This document shows, one piece after another, positions 56,210 to 64,000 of a stretch of DNA of 64,000 nucleotides. How positions within the stretch are numbered: position 1 is the first letter of the stretch; every line of letters starts with the position of its first letter. The DNA is from an uncultured Ulvibacter sp. (GTDB lineage Bacteria; Bacteroidota; Bacteroidia; Flavobacteriales; Flavobacteriaceae), in contig CAJXZB010000010.1 in assembly GCA_913063405.1 (NCBI GenBank), forward strand, positions 32,073 through 96,072. The letters run 5' to 3'. Made by a program: the position numbers and the translations under genes. Below the pieces are notes generated by a model, which saw only the letters and a list, made by a program, of their open reading frames with translations, had not been told where the DNA came from and did not search any database.

Positions 56210-56268
56210 GAGTCACTGGTTTATATTACAAATATCGGAAATTTTATAGCTTAAACCACAAGAATGTA

Positions 56269-58506
56269 CTAAAACCTAAAGCCCGCATTTACGTACCATT
56301 CTCCTGCTTTGCGCTCTGGAGAAAAGGAGTATTTCAATTCTAAAGGACCAAGGAAAGTTTCCAATCCATACCCTATCGCATAACCACTATAGTCAATTAC
56401 ATCAATCCATTTTCCTGTTTCAAACAAATCGTCTCCAACATTCGCGATGTTTGCTGAAAGATTGATATGATTTTTCTTATAAAATTCGTAATCCAACGTT
56501 AAATTGGATTTAAAATAAGTGTTCCCTCTTAAACTTAAAGCTTCATAGCCATAAAGCGGAGTAATGTTATTTACCTCTTTAAAACCATACCCCCCTAGAA
56601 AGAAATCTAAAGAATGTGTTGTTTCATCTCCACCAAACTTAAAACCTCCTTCTCCTGATAATACTGCCGAAAACTTGTCTAGAAAAGATTTAGCATATCC
56701 CACTCTAGCTTTTGCAATTGAAAATTGGTTGAAGTCCTTATTCTTCCCCGAAGCCAATAAATAAAGACGGAAATCTCCATTAAAATACAAACCCTCATTT
56801 GGAAAGAAACTATTGTCATAGGTGTCATACTTAATAATCCCAAAAGTGCTAAAATAGTTCGTGTCCTCAAAAATAGTTCTCGGTTTATTGTTCTCATCAA
56901 TCCCAATAGTTTCAGATAAGTATCGCAACCATTTATGCTCCAATCCTGTGCGAACTAGAAAACTTCTTCTAAAAGAGGTTTCAACATATACCTGATTGGT
57001 GAAGTCTGTATATTCAAGATTAATTTTATTTACTTGTGGATTTTCTTCTGGATCTAATTCTGATGACATAAATGCTACTTCCACATCCTTATCAAAAAAA
57101 TTATACCGAGAGTTTAATCCTATACTCCAGTAAAAACCCTTGTCTATATAATAATCAAAATTATAACGTAAATTATCCCCACCAATCAAATCGAAGGAAG
57201 CTATATCATTATTGGTAAACAGACGTTTTCTAGTGATATTTATAAGGGCAGCTGTGCGATATAAATCATCATAATGTACGCCCATACGCAACAACATATT
57301 CGACTTACTTTCTCGCAGCGTAAAAACAACAGAATACTCGCCAATACCCATATGAACAAAGCGATAATCAATATCTTCAAAATTACCTGTTGCCGAAAGA
57401 TTATTCACCTCCTCACTAAAACTCTCATAGGTTACTTCTGAAGGGACTTTAAGCTTTAGTTTTCCAAGGACATAGGAACGCGTATACTTGTTTAACCCAT
57501 TAATTTCTACTCTTTTTATATAAATAGAGTTCCTTTTTAAAAACTCAACTTCCTTCTTTGATTTTGATTTTTGTTTTGCCGCCAAAGCACGTAAATCATT
57601 TTCAACAGATTTACCAGCAGCTAAACCAGATTCAATAATTTTTCTTCCCTCACTAAAAGAAACCACAGAAAAATCATCAATATTAGGATGAATATAGACA
57701 TCTGTTTTCTCTTTCTTCTTTTCCATATCCTTTACCGTTCGGAAATTATTTATCTGAACAAGGACATCAAATGCCGATTGTAACGCATTCCTATCTTTTA
57801 ATCCATCTTGCACATCTACTCCAATAATTACATCCATCCCTTTAGCCCTTACCTTATCAACAGGGTAATTATTAACAACACCCCCATCAACGAGTACCAT
57901 ATCATCAATTTGTACTGGCCCAAATAAGGATGGTAAAGCCGCGCTTGCAGAAACCACCCGCGGCAAATAGCCCTTATCCAGTAATACCTCTTTACCAGTT
58001 TCTATGTTTGTAGCGATGCAAAAAAAAGGAATTGGTAATTTGCTGAAATCTTCCACCGTGCCAACATGTGCTGTAAGCTTGGACATTAAATTATAGACAT
58101 TCTGTCCCCGCGATAGACCGGATGGAAAACCAACTTGAAACCTATTGAATGGTAATGTTAGAGCGTATCGCTCAGACTCTTCCTTTTCATAAAACGTTTT
58201 TGCACTTCTTGGAATATCGTCTTGTATCAAAGTGCTAAAATCAACGACATTAAAAATAGAGTCCAATTGTCTTGCAGAATATCCCGAAGCATAAAGTGCT
58301 CCCACAATTGCACCCATGCTCGTTCCTCCTATATAATCAATACGAACTCCAGCATCCTCAATGGCCTTTAAGGCACCAATATGGGCCAACCCTTTTGCAC
58401 CACCACCACTTAACACTAATCCTACTTTTACGTCATCGCTTTCTTGTTCCTGAGAAAAGAGCATCCCAGAAAGCAGTATAGATAATATTAAAAGTGTCTT
58501 TTTCAT
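56269..58506 (-). CDS. Patatin-like phospholipase fused to POTRA and outer-membrane barrel
   Basis: A 745-residue exported protein (signal ending LFSQ). The patatin domain has the oxyanion SGGGAKGLAHIGAL, the Ser nucleophile in GGTSMGA and the Asp in VDGGVVNNYPVD. It is followed by a POTRA-like region (IYIKRVEINGLNKYTRSYVLGKL) and a C-terminal Omp85-like barrel ending WYVNAGFRF. The build resembles PlpD-type (type Vd) autotransporters, in which the barrel carries the lipase to the surface. Overlaps uvrC by 4 bp (ATGA), so the two are coupled. Confidence 0.93.
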   Translation of the reverse strand: MKKTLLILSILLSGMLFSQEQESDDVKVGLVLSGGGAKGLAHIGALKAIEDAGVRIDYIGGTSMGAIVGALYASGYSARQLDSIFNVVDFSTLIQDDIPRSAKTFYEKEESERYALTLPFNRFQVGFPSGLSRGQNVYNLMSKLTAHVGTVEDFSKLPIPFFCIATNIETGKEVLLDKGYLPRVVSASAALPSLFGPVQIDDMVLVDGGVVNNYPVDKVRAKGMDVIIGVDVQDGLKDRNALQSAFDVLVQINNFRTVKDMEKKKEKTDVYIHPNIDDFSVVSFSEGRKIIESGLAAGKSVENDLRALAAKQKSKSKKEVEFLKRNSIYIKRVEINGLNKYTRSYVLGKLKLKVPSEVTYESFSEEVNNLSATGNFEDIDYRFVHMGIGEYSVVFTLRESKSNMLLRMGVHYDDLYRTAALINITRKRLFTNNDIASFDLIGGDNLRYNFDYYIDKGFYWSIGLNSRYNFFDKDVEVAFMSSELDPEENPQVNKINLEYTDFTNQVYVETSFRRSFLVRTGLEHKWLRYLSETIGIDENNKPRTIFEDTNYFSTFGIIKYDTYDNSFFPNEGLYFNGDFRLYLLASGKNKDFNQFSIAKARVGYAKSFLDKFSAVLSGEGGFKFGGDETTHSLDFFLGGYGFKEVNNITPLYGYEALSLRGNTYFKSNLTLDYEFYKKNHINLSANIANVGDDLFETGKWIDVIDYSGYAIGYGLETFLGPLELKYSFSPERKAGEWYVNAGFRF

Positions 58507-60299
58507 TTAGTCTGTTGAAAATGTGCCATAATTTTCTTGGCTCTACTGGCTCCAACTACCTCAACTAAAGTGTCAAACCCAGCTTCCGATATACGTTTTG
58601 AGCTTTTAAAGTGTGTCAATAATTCAATAACTGTCTTTTCTCCTATTCCATGAATAGATTCAAGTTCTGTGTTTAACGCTTCTTTACTCCTTTTGTTTCG
58701 ATGAAATGTAATTCCGAAGCGATGTGCCTCATTTCGCAATTGCTGAATAATCTTTAAGGTTTCAGATTTCTTATCCAAATACAAAGGAATTGGATCATCT
58801 GGATAAAACAATTCTTCCAATCTCTTTGCGATACCAACAATGGCAATCTTTCCACGTAAACCTAACGTATCCAAACTTTTTAAGGAAGAAGACAACTGCC
58901 CCTTTCCTCCATCTATGATGATAAGTTGTGGCAAAGGTTGCTCCTCATCCAACAATCTTTTATATCTGCGGTATACTACCTCTTCCATGGAGGCGAAATC
59001 GTCCGGACCCACTACAGTTTTGATATTGAATTTTCGGTAATCTTTCTTACTAGGTTTTCCATTTTTAAATACCACACAGGCCGCTACAGGATTCGTTCCC
59101 TGTATATTACTGTTATCGAAACACTCAATATGCCGAGGTTCTTCAGTTAGACGAAGGTCCTTTTTCATTTGTGCCATAATTCGCTTGGCATGTCGATCTG
59201 GGTCTACGATTTTCGCCTGTTTAAAACGCTCCATTCTGTAATACTTAGCATTTCGAATGGAAAGGTCTAAAATTTGTTTTTTATCGCCAACCTTCGGAAT
59301 ATGTACTTTTACACCTTCATCTACAAGAATTGAAAATGGAACATACACCTCTTTGCAAATTGATTCGAAGCGCTGTCGTAATTCTATCACGGCCAGCTGC
59401 AACAATTCTTCATCACTCTCATCTAGCTTTTTCCTGATTTCAAGTGTATGAGACCTGATAATCGCCCCAAAAGATATCTGCAAATAATTCACATATCCGT
59501 AGCTCTCGTCCGAAATAACCGAAAATACATCAACGTTATTGATCTTTGGATTTACAACCGTAGATTTTGCCTGATAGTTTTCTAGTATGTCAATTTTTTC
59601 CTTTATTCGTTGGGCATCTTCAAACTTAAGCTTGGATGCCAGAGTTGACATTTGATTTCTAAAATTGTGTAGTGACTCTTTAAAGTTTCCTTTAACAATA
59701 TTTCGAATTGCCTCAATTGTATCATTGTATTCTGTTTCAGAATAAAACCCTTCGCAAGGCCCTAGGCAATTTCCAAGGTGGTACTCAAGACATACCTTAT
59801 ATTTTCCTGCCTTTATTTTTTCCTCGGAAAGGTCATAATTGCAAGTTCGAAGAGGGTATAACCCTTTAATAAGATCAAGCAACGTATGCACGGTACGCAT
59901 GCTTGTATAAGGCCCAAAGTACTCAGAACCATCTTTAATCATTCGCCTCGTTGAAAAAACTCTGGGAAAACGTTCATTTTTGATACAAATCCAAGGATAA
60001 GTTTTATCATCCTTTAACATCACATTATAACGAGGTTGGTACTTTTTGATTAGGTTATTTTCCAATAGTAAAGCATCAGTCTCTGTAGCAACCACTATAT
60101 GCTTAATTGTAACAATTTTCTTAACCAACAATCGGGTGCGCGCATTGTCGTGCTCTTTATTGAAATAGGACGCAACTCGTTTTTTAAGATTGATAGCTTT
60201 TCCAATATAAAGCAACTTATCTTCCTTATCATAATATTGATATACCCCAGGGGAATCCGGAAGCGTAGAAATTTGAAGTTTTATAGAAGGATCTGCCAT
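58503..60299 (-). CDS. uvrC: Excinuclease ABC subunit C
   Basis: A 598-residue nuclease of nucleotide excision repair. The N-terminal GIY-YIG domain (SPGVYQYYDKEDKLLYIGKA) makes the 3' cut. The UvrB-binding helix pair (KLKFEDAQRIKEKIDILENY), the RNase H-like endonuclease (CFDNSNIQGTNPVAACVVFK, IIDGGKGQLSS) for the 5' cut and C-terminal HhH motifs (IHGIGEKTVIELL, VVGASRAKKI) follow. A minus-strand TATCTTTG box at 60304-60311 is close to the start. The patatin gene is translationally coupled. Confidence 0.97.
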   Translation of the reverse strand: MADPSIKLQISTLPDSPGVYQYYDKEDKLLYIGKAINLKKRVASYFNKEHDNARTRLLVKKIVTIKHIVVATETDALLLENNLIKKYQPRYNVMLKDDKTYPWICIKNERFPRVFSTRRMIKDGSEYFGPYTSMRTVHTLLDLIKGLYPLRTCNYDLSEEKIKAGKYKVCLEYHLGNCLGPCEGFYSETEYNDTIEAIRNIVKGNFKESLHNFRNQMSTLASKLKFEDAQRIKEKIDILENYQAKSTVVNPKINNVDVFSVISDESYGYVNYLQISFGAIIRSHTLEIRKKLDESDEELLQLAVIELRQRFESICKEVYVPFSILVDEGVKVHIPKVGDKKQILDLSIRNAKYYRMERFKQAKIVDPDRHAKRIMAQMKKDLRLTEEPRHIECFDNSNIQGTNPVAACVVFKNGKPSKKDYRKFNIKTVVGPDDFASMEEVVYRRYKRLLDEEQPLPQLIIIDGGKGQLSSSLKSLDTLGLRGKIAIVGIAKRLEELFYPDDPIPLYLDKKSETLKIIQQLRNEAHRFGITFHRNKRSKEALNTELESIHGIGEKTVIELLTHFKSSKRISEAGFDTLVEVVGASRAKKIMAHFQQTK

Positions 60300-60471
60300 T
60301 GTTCAAAGATAACAGCTATTTTACTTTTAGTAATTGGTTTTTTCTGCCAAATGATGTTAAGAGTTGGTTAAATCAAATTCACTAAAATTATTCTCGAATC
60401 TGTCAAAATTTCCCGCAAGGAATTCCAACACTCTACTTTTTTCCTACCTTAGCCATAGCAAATAATTGTAA

Positions 60472-61344
60472 ATGAATATTGCCATCTTATCAAGAGGAGA
60501 GACGTTGTACTCTACCCGGAGCCTGTTAAAAGCTGGGATGGCTCGAAATCATGCGATTGAAGTTCTTGACTCTTCCCTATGTACATTGGGTATTGAAAAT
60601 GGAAAACCCATCTTACATTATGGTGATGAATTGGTTGACGATTTGCAGGCGGTTATTCCTAGAGTGGGAGCATCGAACACTTATTTTGGAGCTTCATTAG
60701 TACGACATTTTCAGGCTATGAATGTTTTCAGTGTTGTTTCTGCGGAAGCTATTCTGCAATCAAGAAATAAATGGACCAGCTTTCAAATTTTGGCGGCCGC
60801 AGGTATTCCAGTTCCTAAAACGGTCTTAGGAAATGTATATGATGTAGAAACTACTTTAAGAACATTTGGCAACAACCCTATAATTATCAAAGTCCTCCAA
60901 GGTACACATGGAGCAGGAGTTATTTTGGCCGAAACCTACCAATCTGCCTTATCTACAATTGAAACATTGAACGCTTCAAAAGTACGATTTGTTATTCAAG
61001 AATATATTGCCGAATCTAAAGGTGCCGACCTTAGAGCAATTGTTGTAGATGGAGTTGTTGTGGCATCAATGAAACGCCAGAGTAGGGAAGGTGATTTTCG
61101 TTCCAATTTGCACAGAGGAGGCTCTTCAGAAAGTATTGAACTAACATCCCAAGAAACCCGTGTGGCTTTATATGCGGCAAGAGCGCTTAGAATGGGGGTT
61201 TGCGGTGTAGATATTTTACAATCTAAAGATGGACCAGTGGTCCTTGAGGTAAACTCTACTCCTGGCCTAGAAGGAATAGAAACAATCACAGGAATAAATA
61301 TTGCTAAAAGCATTATTGGATATATTGAACGAAATAAGAGATAA
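60472..61344 (+). CDS. rimK: RimK-family ATP-grasp ligase
   Basis: A 290-residue ATP-grasp enzyme like RimK, which adds glutamate to the end of ribosomal protein S6. ATP-grasp parts are PIIIKVLQGTHGAGVILAE, VIQEYIAESKGADLRAIVV, SREGDFRSNLHRGGSSE and VDILQSKDGPVVLEVNSTPGLEGIE, with metal-binding Glu and Asn. The next gene, an aspartoacylase-like hydrolase, starts immediately after its stop, an order known in many bacteria. The actual target protein is not known here. Confidence 0.92.
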   Translation: MNIAILSRGETLYSTRSLLKAGMARNHAIEVLDSSLCTLGIENGKPILHYGDELVDDLQAVIPRVGASNTYFGASLVRHFQAMNVFSVVSAEAILQSRNKWTSFQILAAAGIPVPKTVLGNVYDVETTLRTFGNNPIIIKVLQGTHGAGVILAETYQSALSTIETLNASKVRFVIQEYIAESKGADLRAIVVDGVVVASMKRQSREGDFRSNLHRGGSSESIELTSQETRVALYAARALRMGVCGVDILQSKDGPVVLEVNSTPGLEGIETITGINIAKSIIGYIERNKR

Positions 61345-62316
61345 ATGAGTAAAAATAATAGAGATCGTTTCGTCATTTTTGGTGAAGAAATTCTTCCTGG
61401 AGAATCGAAGGAGTTGAACTTTAACCTAGCCAAACTACATACAAACACTCCTATTGAAGTTCCAATTGTCGTGGAAAGATCAAAGATTCTAGGCCCTACA
61501 GTATTATTTACGGCCGGGATTCACGGCGATGAAGTGAACGGAATCGAAATTGTGCGCCAACTAATTTCGAAGGGAATTAACAAACCTAAAAGAGGCAGTA
61601 TTATTTGTATTCCTATTCTAAATATTTTCGGATTTATTCAGAAGGTAAGGGAATTTCCGGACGGACGTGATTTGAACCGCGTTTTTCCTGGTAGCAAGAA
61701 CGGCTCACTGGCGAGTCAAGTAGCTTATAAATTAATGAAGGAAGTGATTCCAAATGTGGATTATTGTTTGGACTTTCATACGGGAGGATCCAACAGGTTT
61801 AACGCGCCTCACGTTCGGATTGAAAAAGGAGACTCAACCTTAAAAACACTTGCCATAACCTTTAACGCACCTTTCACACTTCAATCAAACAATCTGAACA
61901 AATCTTTCCGAAGTGCTTGTAAAAAAAGTGGTGTCCCACTGCTTCTTTTTGAAGGCGGGAAGTCCAACTCAATTGATTCCACAGTAAGCAATACAGGGGT
62001 CAATGGATCTAAAAGAGTCTTACATCATCTCGGGATGTTAAAATCGAATTTTAAGGTATCTTCGCCATTAAAATCACCAATCACAATTACGCAAAGCAAG
62101 TGGTTACGTGCACAAGCCTCTGGGATGTTTAAAACCTCCATCAAAGTAGGGAGTTTTGTGCATCGAGGAGATACTATTGGGCACATCACAGATCCATATG
62201 GAAAGATTAACTATTGGATCAAGTGCCGTAACGACGGCTATATCATTAACGTGAATGAATCTCCGCTTATATATCAGGGAGACGCATTGTTTCATATTTC
62301 TACAGAAATTGCCTAA
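61345..62316 (+). CDS. Succinylglutamate desuccinylase/aspartoacylase family protein
   Basis: A 323-residue zinc hydrolase. The zinc ligands are His and Glu in GIHGDEVNGIE and His in CLDFHTGG; DGRDLNRVFPG is the substrate-binding Asn-Arg motif and LLLFEGGKS the catalytic Glu region. It begins directly after rimK, and its stop overlaps the next start by one base (TAATG). Next to rimK it may act on the product of that ligase, for example by removing added residues; this is inference. Confidence 0.9.
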   Translation: MSKNNRDRFVIFGEEILPGESKELNFNLAKLHTNTPIEVPIVVERSKILGPTVLFTAGIHGDEVNGIEIVRQLISKGINKPKRGSIICIPILNIFGFIQKVREFPDGRDLNRVFPGSKNGSLASQVAYKLMKEVIPNVDYCLDFHTGGSNRFNAPHVRIEKGDSTLKTLAITFNAPFTLQSNNLNKSFRSACKKSGVPLLLFEGGKSNSIDSTVSNTGVNGSKRVLHHLGMLKSNFKVSSPLKSPITITQSKWLRAQASGMFKTSIKVGSFVHRGDTIGHITDPYGKINYWIKCRNDGYIINVNESPLIYQGDALFHISTEIA

Positions 62317-62876
62317 TGGACAAAGTAACACTTAGAAAGAAATACATCCTATTGAGAGAAAAATTATCGCTTCAGAAAATCGAAGATCTTAGTCTGCAGA
62401 TTGCTAACAAAGCCCTTGAGTTGAATATTTGGAAATATACTTATTACCATATTTTCTTGTCTATTTCTGAAAAAAAAGAGATCAACACTGAATTTTTACT
62501 TCATATTTTACAAGGGAAAGATAAAAGCATTGTTGTTTCCAAAGCACATTTTAAAACAGGAGAAATGACACATCTATTGTTGCAAGAAAACACTCCTTTA
62601 ATGCTCTCTAAATATAATATCCCAGAACCCGTTTCGGGCATTGAAATTTCTCCAACACAATTGGAAGTTGTCTTTGTGCCGCTCTTAGCTTTTGATGAAC
62701 AAGGAAACAGAGTTGGCTATGGAAAGGGCTTCTATGATCGCTTTTTAACAAATTGCAATATCAAAGCAATTTTTATTGGACTCTCATTCTTTCCAGCAGA
62801 GGCTAAAATCGACTACGATTCTCTGGATATCCCTTTGGATTTTTGTGTAACTCCCGAAGAAATTTATTCCTTTTAG
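62316..62876 (+). CDS. 5-formyltetrahydrofolate cyclo-ligase
   Basis: A 186-residue enzyme that returns 5-formyl-THF to the folate pool using ATP (MTHFS family). VPLLAFDEQGNRVGYGKGFYDRFL is the diagnostic ATP/folate motif, and RKKYILLREKLS the N-terminal Lys/Arg-rich start. Third gene of the rimK unit. Confidence 0.95.
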   Translation: MDKVTLRKKYILLREKLSLQKIEDLSLQIANKALELNIWKYTYYHIFLSISEKKEINTEFLLHILQGKDKSIVVSKAHFKTGEMTHLLLQENTPLMLSKYNIPEPVSGIEISPTQLEVVFVPLLAFDEQGNRVGYGKGFYDRFLTNCNIKAIFIGLSFFPAEAKIDYDSLDIPLDFCVTPEEIYSF

Positions 62877-62924
62877 AAAAATCTCAGTATATTTAATATC
62901 GTATTAATCCAATAACCAATCAAC

Positions 62925-63205
62925 ATGGAAACAATAAACGATCCAGCAAATAAGCCGCCAGATAATAATTTAGTTTGGGCAATTTTATGTACAGTTTTGT
63001 GCTGTCTTCCTTTGGGAATCGTAGCTATAATCAAATCTACAAAGGTTAACGATCGTTTGGAATCAGGGTTGATAAGGCAGGTGCTCAAAAAACCGCGGAC
63101 GATGCCAAGAAATTTTCGATATGGGGTGCTGGAATTGCAGTGATATTTATAGTTCTTTATTTCATTTTAATAGCAATAGGTATTGGCGCAAGTGCATTCA
63201 ATTGA
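62925..63205 (+). pseudogene. CD225/dispanin family gene with frameshift
   Basis: From ATG 62925 the protein begins as a CD225 (interferon-induced transmembrane-like) member: PPDNNLVWAILCTVLCCLPLGIVAIIKSTKVN. After about residue 48 the frame changes: the present one ends at 63143 with unrelated text. In the +1 frame from about 63072 it continues DKAGAQKTADDAKKFSIWGA and a second membrane helix (IAVIFIVLYFILIAIGIGA) and stops at 63203-63205, exactly the usual two-helix topology. Two extra T (at about 63070) would explain it. It overlaps the start of the DUF2752 gene, its usual neighbour. Confidence 0.8.
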
Positions 63206-63614
63206 TAAAATAAAACTTTTAAAAATAGCCCTCATTGCTAGTGTCTTTGGGGGTTTATTTTTGACCTATTTCTTATTTAATCCTTCTTTGCATTCATTTT
63301 TCGTTCCTTGTCCTTTTAAATACTTGACAGGATATCACTGTCCAGGTTGTGGCTCTCAACGGGCTATTCATCAATTATTACACGGTGATCTATTAAGTGC
63401 ATTTCGCCTCAATCCATTAATGATTCTCTCTTTGCCTCTTATTTTCTGGGGGCTAGGAACCATGGTATGGAACTTTATTTATGACACTAAACTGCGAGTA
63501 AAACTCTTTTATAGCAACCTTTTTATATATACCTACTTCGGAGTTGTTTTAATTTATTGGATCGTTAGGAATATTCCATATGTACCTTTCTCCCATTTGA
63601 CTCCTGCAGATTAA
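63192..63614 (+). CDS. DUF2752 family membrane protein
   Basis: A 140-residue inner-membrane protein if GTG 63192 is the start; TTG 63183 is also in frame, and neither is certain. Diagnostic is CPFKYLTGYHCPGCGSQRAIHQLLHGDL, with two Cys pairs around the PGCG motif, and SAFRLNPLM. Three hydrophobic helices follow. DUF2752 has no known function; it often follows CD225 genes in Bacteroidota, as here. Its start lies inside the end of the CD225 frame, so it is co-transcribed. Confidence 0.85.
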   Translation: MHSIDKIKLLKIALIASVFGGLFLTYFLFNPSLHSFFVPCPFKYLTGYHCPGCGSQRAIHQLLHGDLLSAFRLNPLMILSLPLIFWGLGTMVWNFIYDTKLRVKLFYSNLFIYTYFGVVLIYWIVRNIPYVPFSHLTPAD

Positions 63615-63745
63615 CGGCAATAATAAGCGGTTTATCGTAATTCTAATTAAATTTCCTATGTTTATCACCCCAAATCTACGTGAATGAACTTTTTGTCTCA
63701 AAAGAAAAAAAGAACTTTTTTAGTTGAAAGAGAAAACAAACTCCA

Positions 63746-63928
63746 ATGAAAGGCAACTTTGATAATTTTTATTATAAAGAAGTTGCCAAATTAACAGGTG
63801 CTGGAGGATGGAGTGTTAATTTTAGAGATAGAGTAAGTTTTCTTGACCCTCAAGCACAACGTATTTTAAATACTCCCCCCGATTTTAGGCCTACGCCAAA
63901 AACAACTATTGACTTAGGCGTTCTTTAA
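63746..63928 (+). pseudogene. PAS-like N-terminal fragment
   Basis: A 60-residue frame whose KEVAKLTGAGGWSVNFRD and ILNTPPDFRPTPKTTIDL resemble the first half of a PAS sensor domain of a histidine kinase. It stops where the domain should go on, so it is a remnant or the start of a gene broken by a stop or frameshift. Alternatively a small stand-alone gene. Confidence 0.4.
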
Positions 63929-63972
63929 TTACTTCTAATAGTAGTAAATTAGGGGTTATAGTTAGCATTATT

Positions 63973-64000
63973 ATGGAGCAAAGATTCAAAAGCCTATCAT
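63973..64000 (+). CDS. Start of a possible signalling protein, cut by the window edge
   Basis: ATG 63973 opens MEQRFKSLS and runs off the end. The text resembles the start of PAS domains (E.RFKSL). Only nine codons are visible. Confidence 0.25.

Noticed and set aside
1..64000. tRNA, rRNA, riboswitch or insertion-sequence genes
   Set aside because: I looked through the intergenic regions and saw no cloverleaf, conserved rRNA text, transposase motif or terminal inverted repeats with target duplications; a covariance-model search was not possible.

Overview
The window comes from the chromosome of a low-GC member of the Bacteroidota, most probably a marine Flavobacteriaceae. The support is type IX secretion (T9SS) C-terminal sorting domains, SufABCDSE-type Fe-S assembly genes, Flavobacteria-type families (DUF2480, DUF3078, DUF5689, MbnP, choice-of-anchor B), TonB receptors with carboxypeptidase-like N-terminal domains, TAnnTTTG -7 promoter boxes and little use of Shine-Dalgarno sequences. 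No rRNA, tRNA, CRISPR array, insertion sequence or phage gene was recognised.

Layout. 1-14 kb: the 3' end of a hybrid histidine kinase, the sdhCAB operon (minus strand), a large secreted BNR/sortilin-type beta-propeller, a small glycine-rich membrane protein, an Xaa-Pro aminopeptidase, a secreted-protein gene broken by an internal stop, a cupredoxin-like protein, an NTF2-like protein, an AraC regulator, a BrnQ transporter and an alpha/beta hydrolase. 14-15.7 kb: two small zinc-ribbon proteins (the first apparently frameshifted) and thiL. 15.8-25.3 kb: six tandem paralogues of the choice-of-anchor B (LVIVD-type beta-propeller) family. The first two are lipoproteins and the last four carry T9SS sorting domains. 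25.3-28.6 kb: another propeller lipoprotein followed by an MbnP/MbnH pair (copper-binding lipoprotein plus MauG-like dihaem enzyme). 28.8-38.4 kb: the suf Fe-S cluster genes (sufA, sufB, a lipoprotein, sufC, sufD; then sufS, a META lipoprotein, sufE, sufT-like, DUF2480), interrupted between sufD and sufS by a heavily decayed T9SS-type gene on the opposite strand. 38.5-50.6 kb: DUF3078 protein, HflX, two endonuclease/exonuclease/phosphatase proteins flanking a TonB receptor plus DUF5689 lipoprotein unit, and a second TonB receptor. 50.7-56.2 kb: M23 peptidase and an aromatic amino-acid catabolic group (tryptophan 2,3-dioxygenase, DUF3108, HPPD, homogentisate dioxygenase). 56.3-63.9 kb: patatin/Omp85 protein, uvrC, rimK plus an aspartoacylase-like gene plus 5-FTHF cyclo-ligase, a frameshifted CD225 gene, a DUF2752 gene and PAS-like remnants.

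The most unusual part is 15.8-28.6 kb. A surface-propeller family has expanded in tandem and shows both anchoring modes, blocks of near-identity that suggest gene conversion, a 12-G tract that puts the end of the first copy out of frame, 15-bp coding repeats in the two lipoprotein linkers and six histidines conserved in all copies. It lies directly upstream of an MbnP/MbnH metal-redox pair. The hypothesis is that it is a surface, metal-related protein system able to vary. This is inference from order and motifs only.

A second theme is local decay. At least four further genes are broken by single-base or two-base lesions, while the conserved housekeeping genes are intact.
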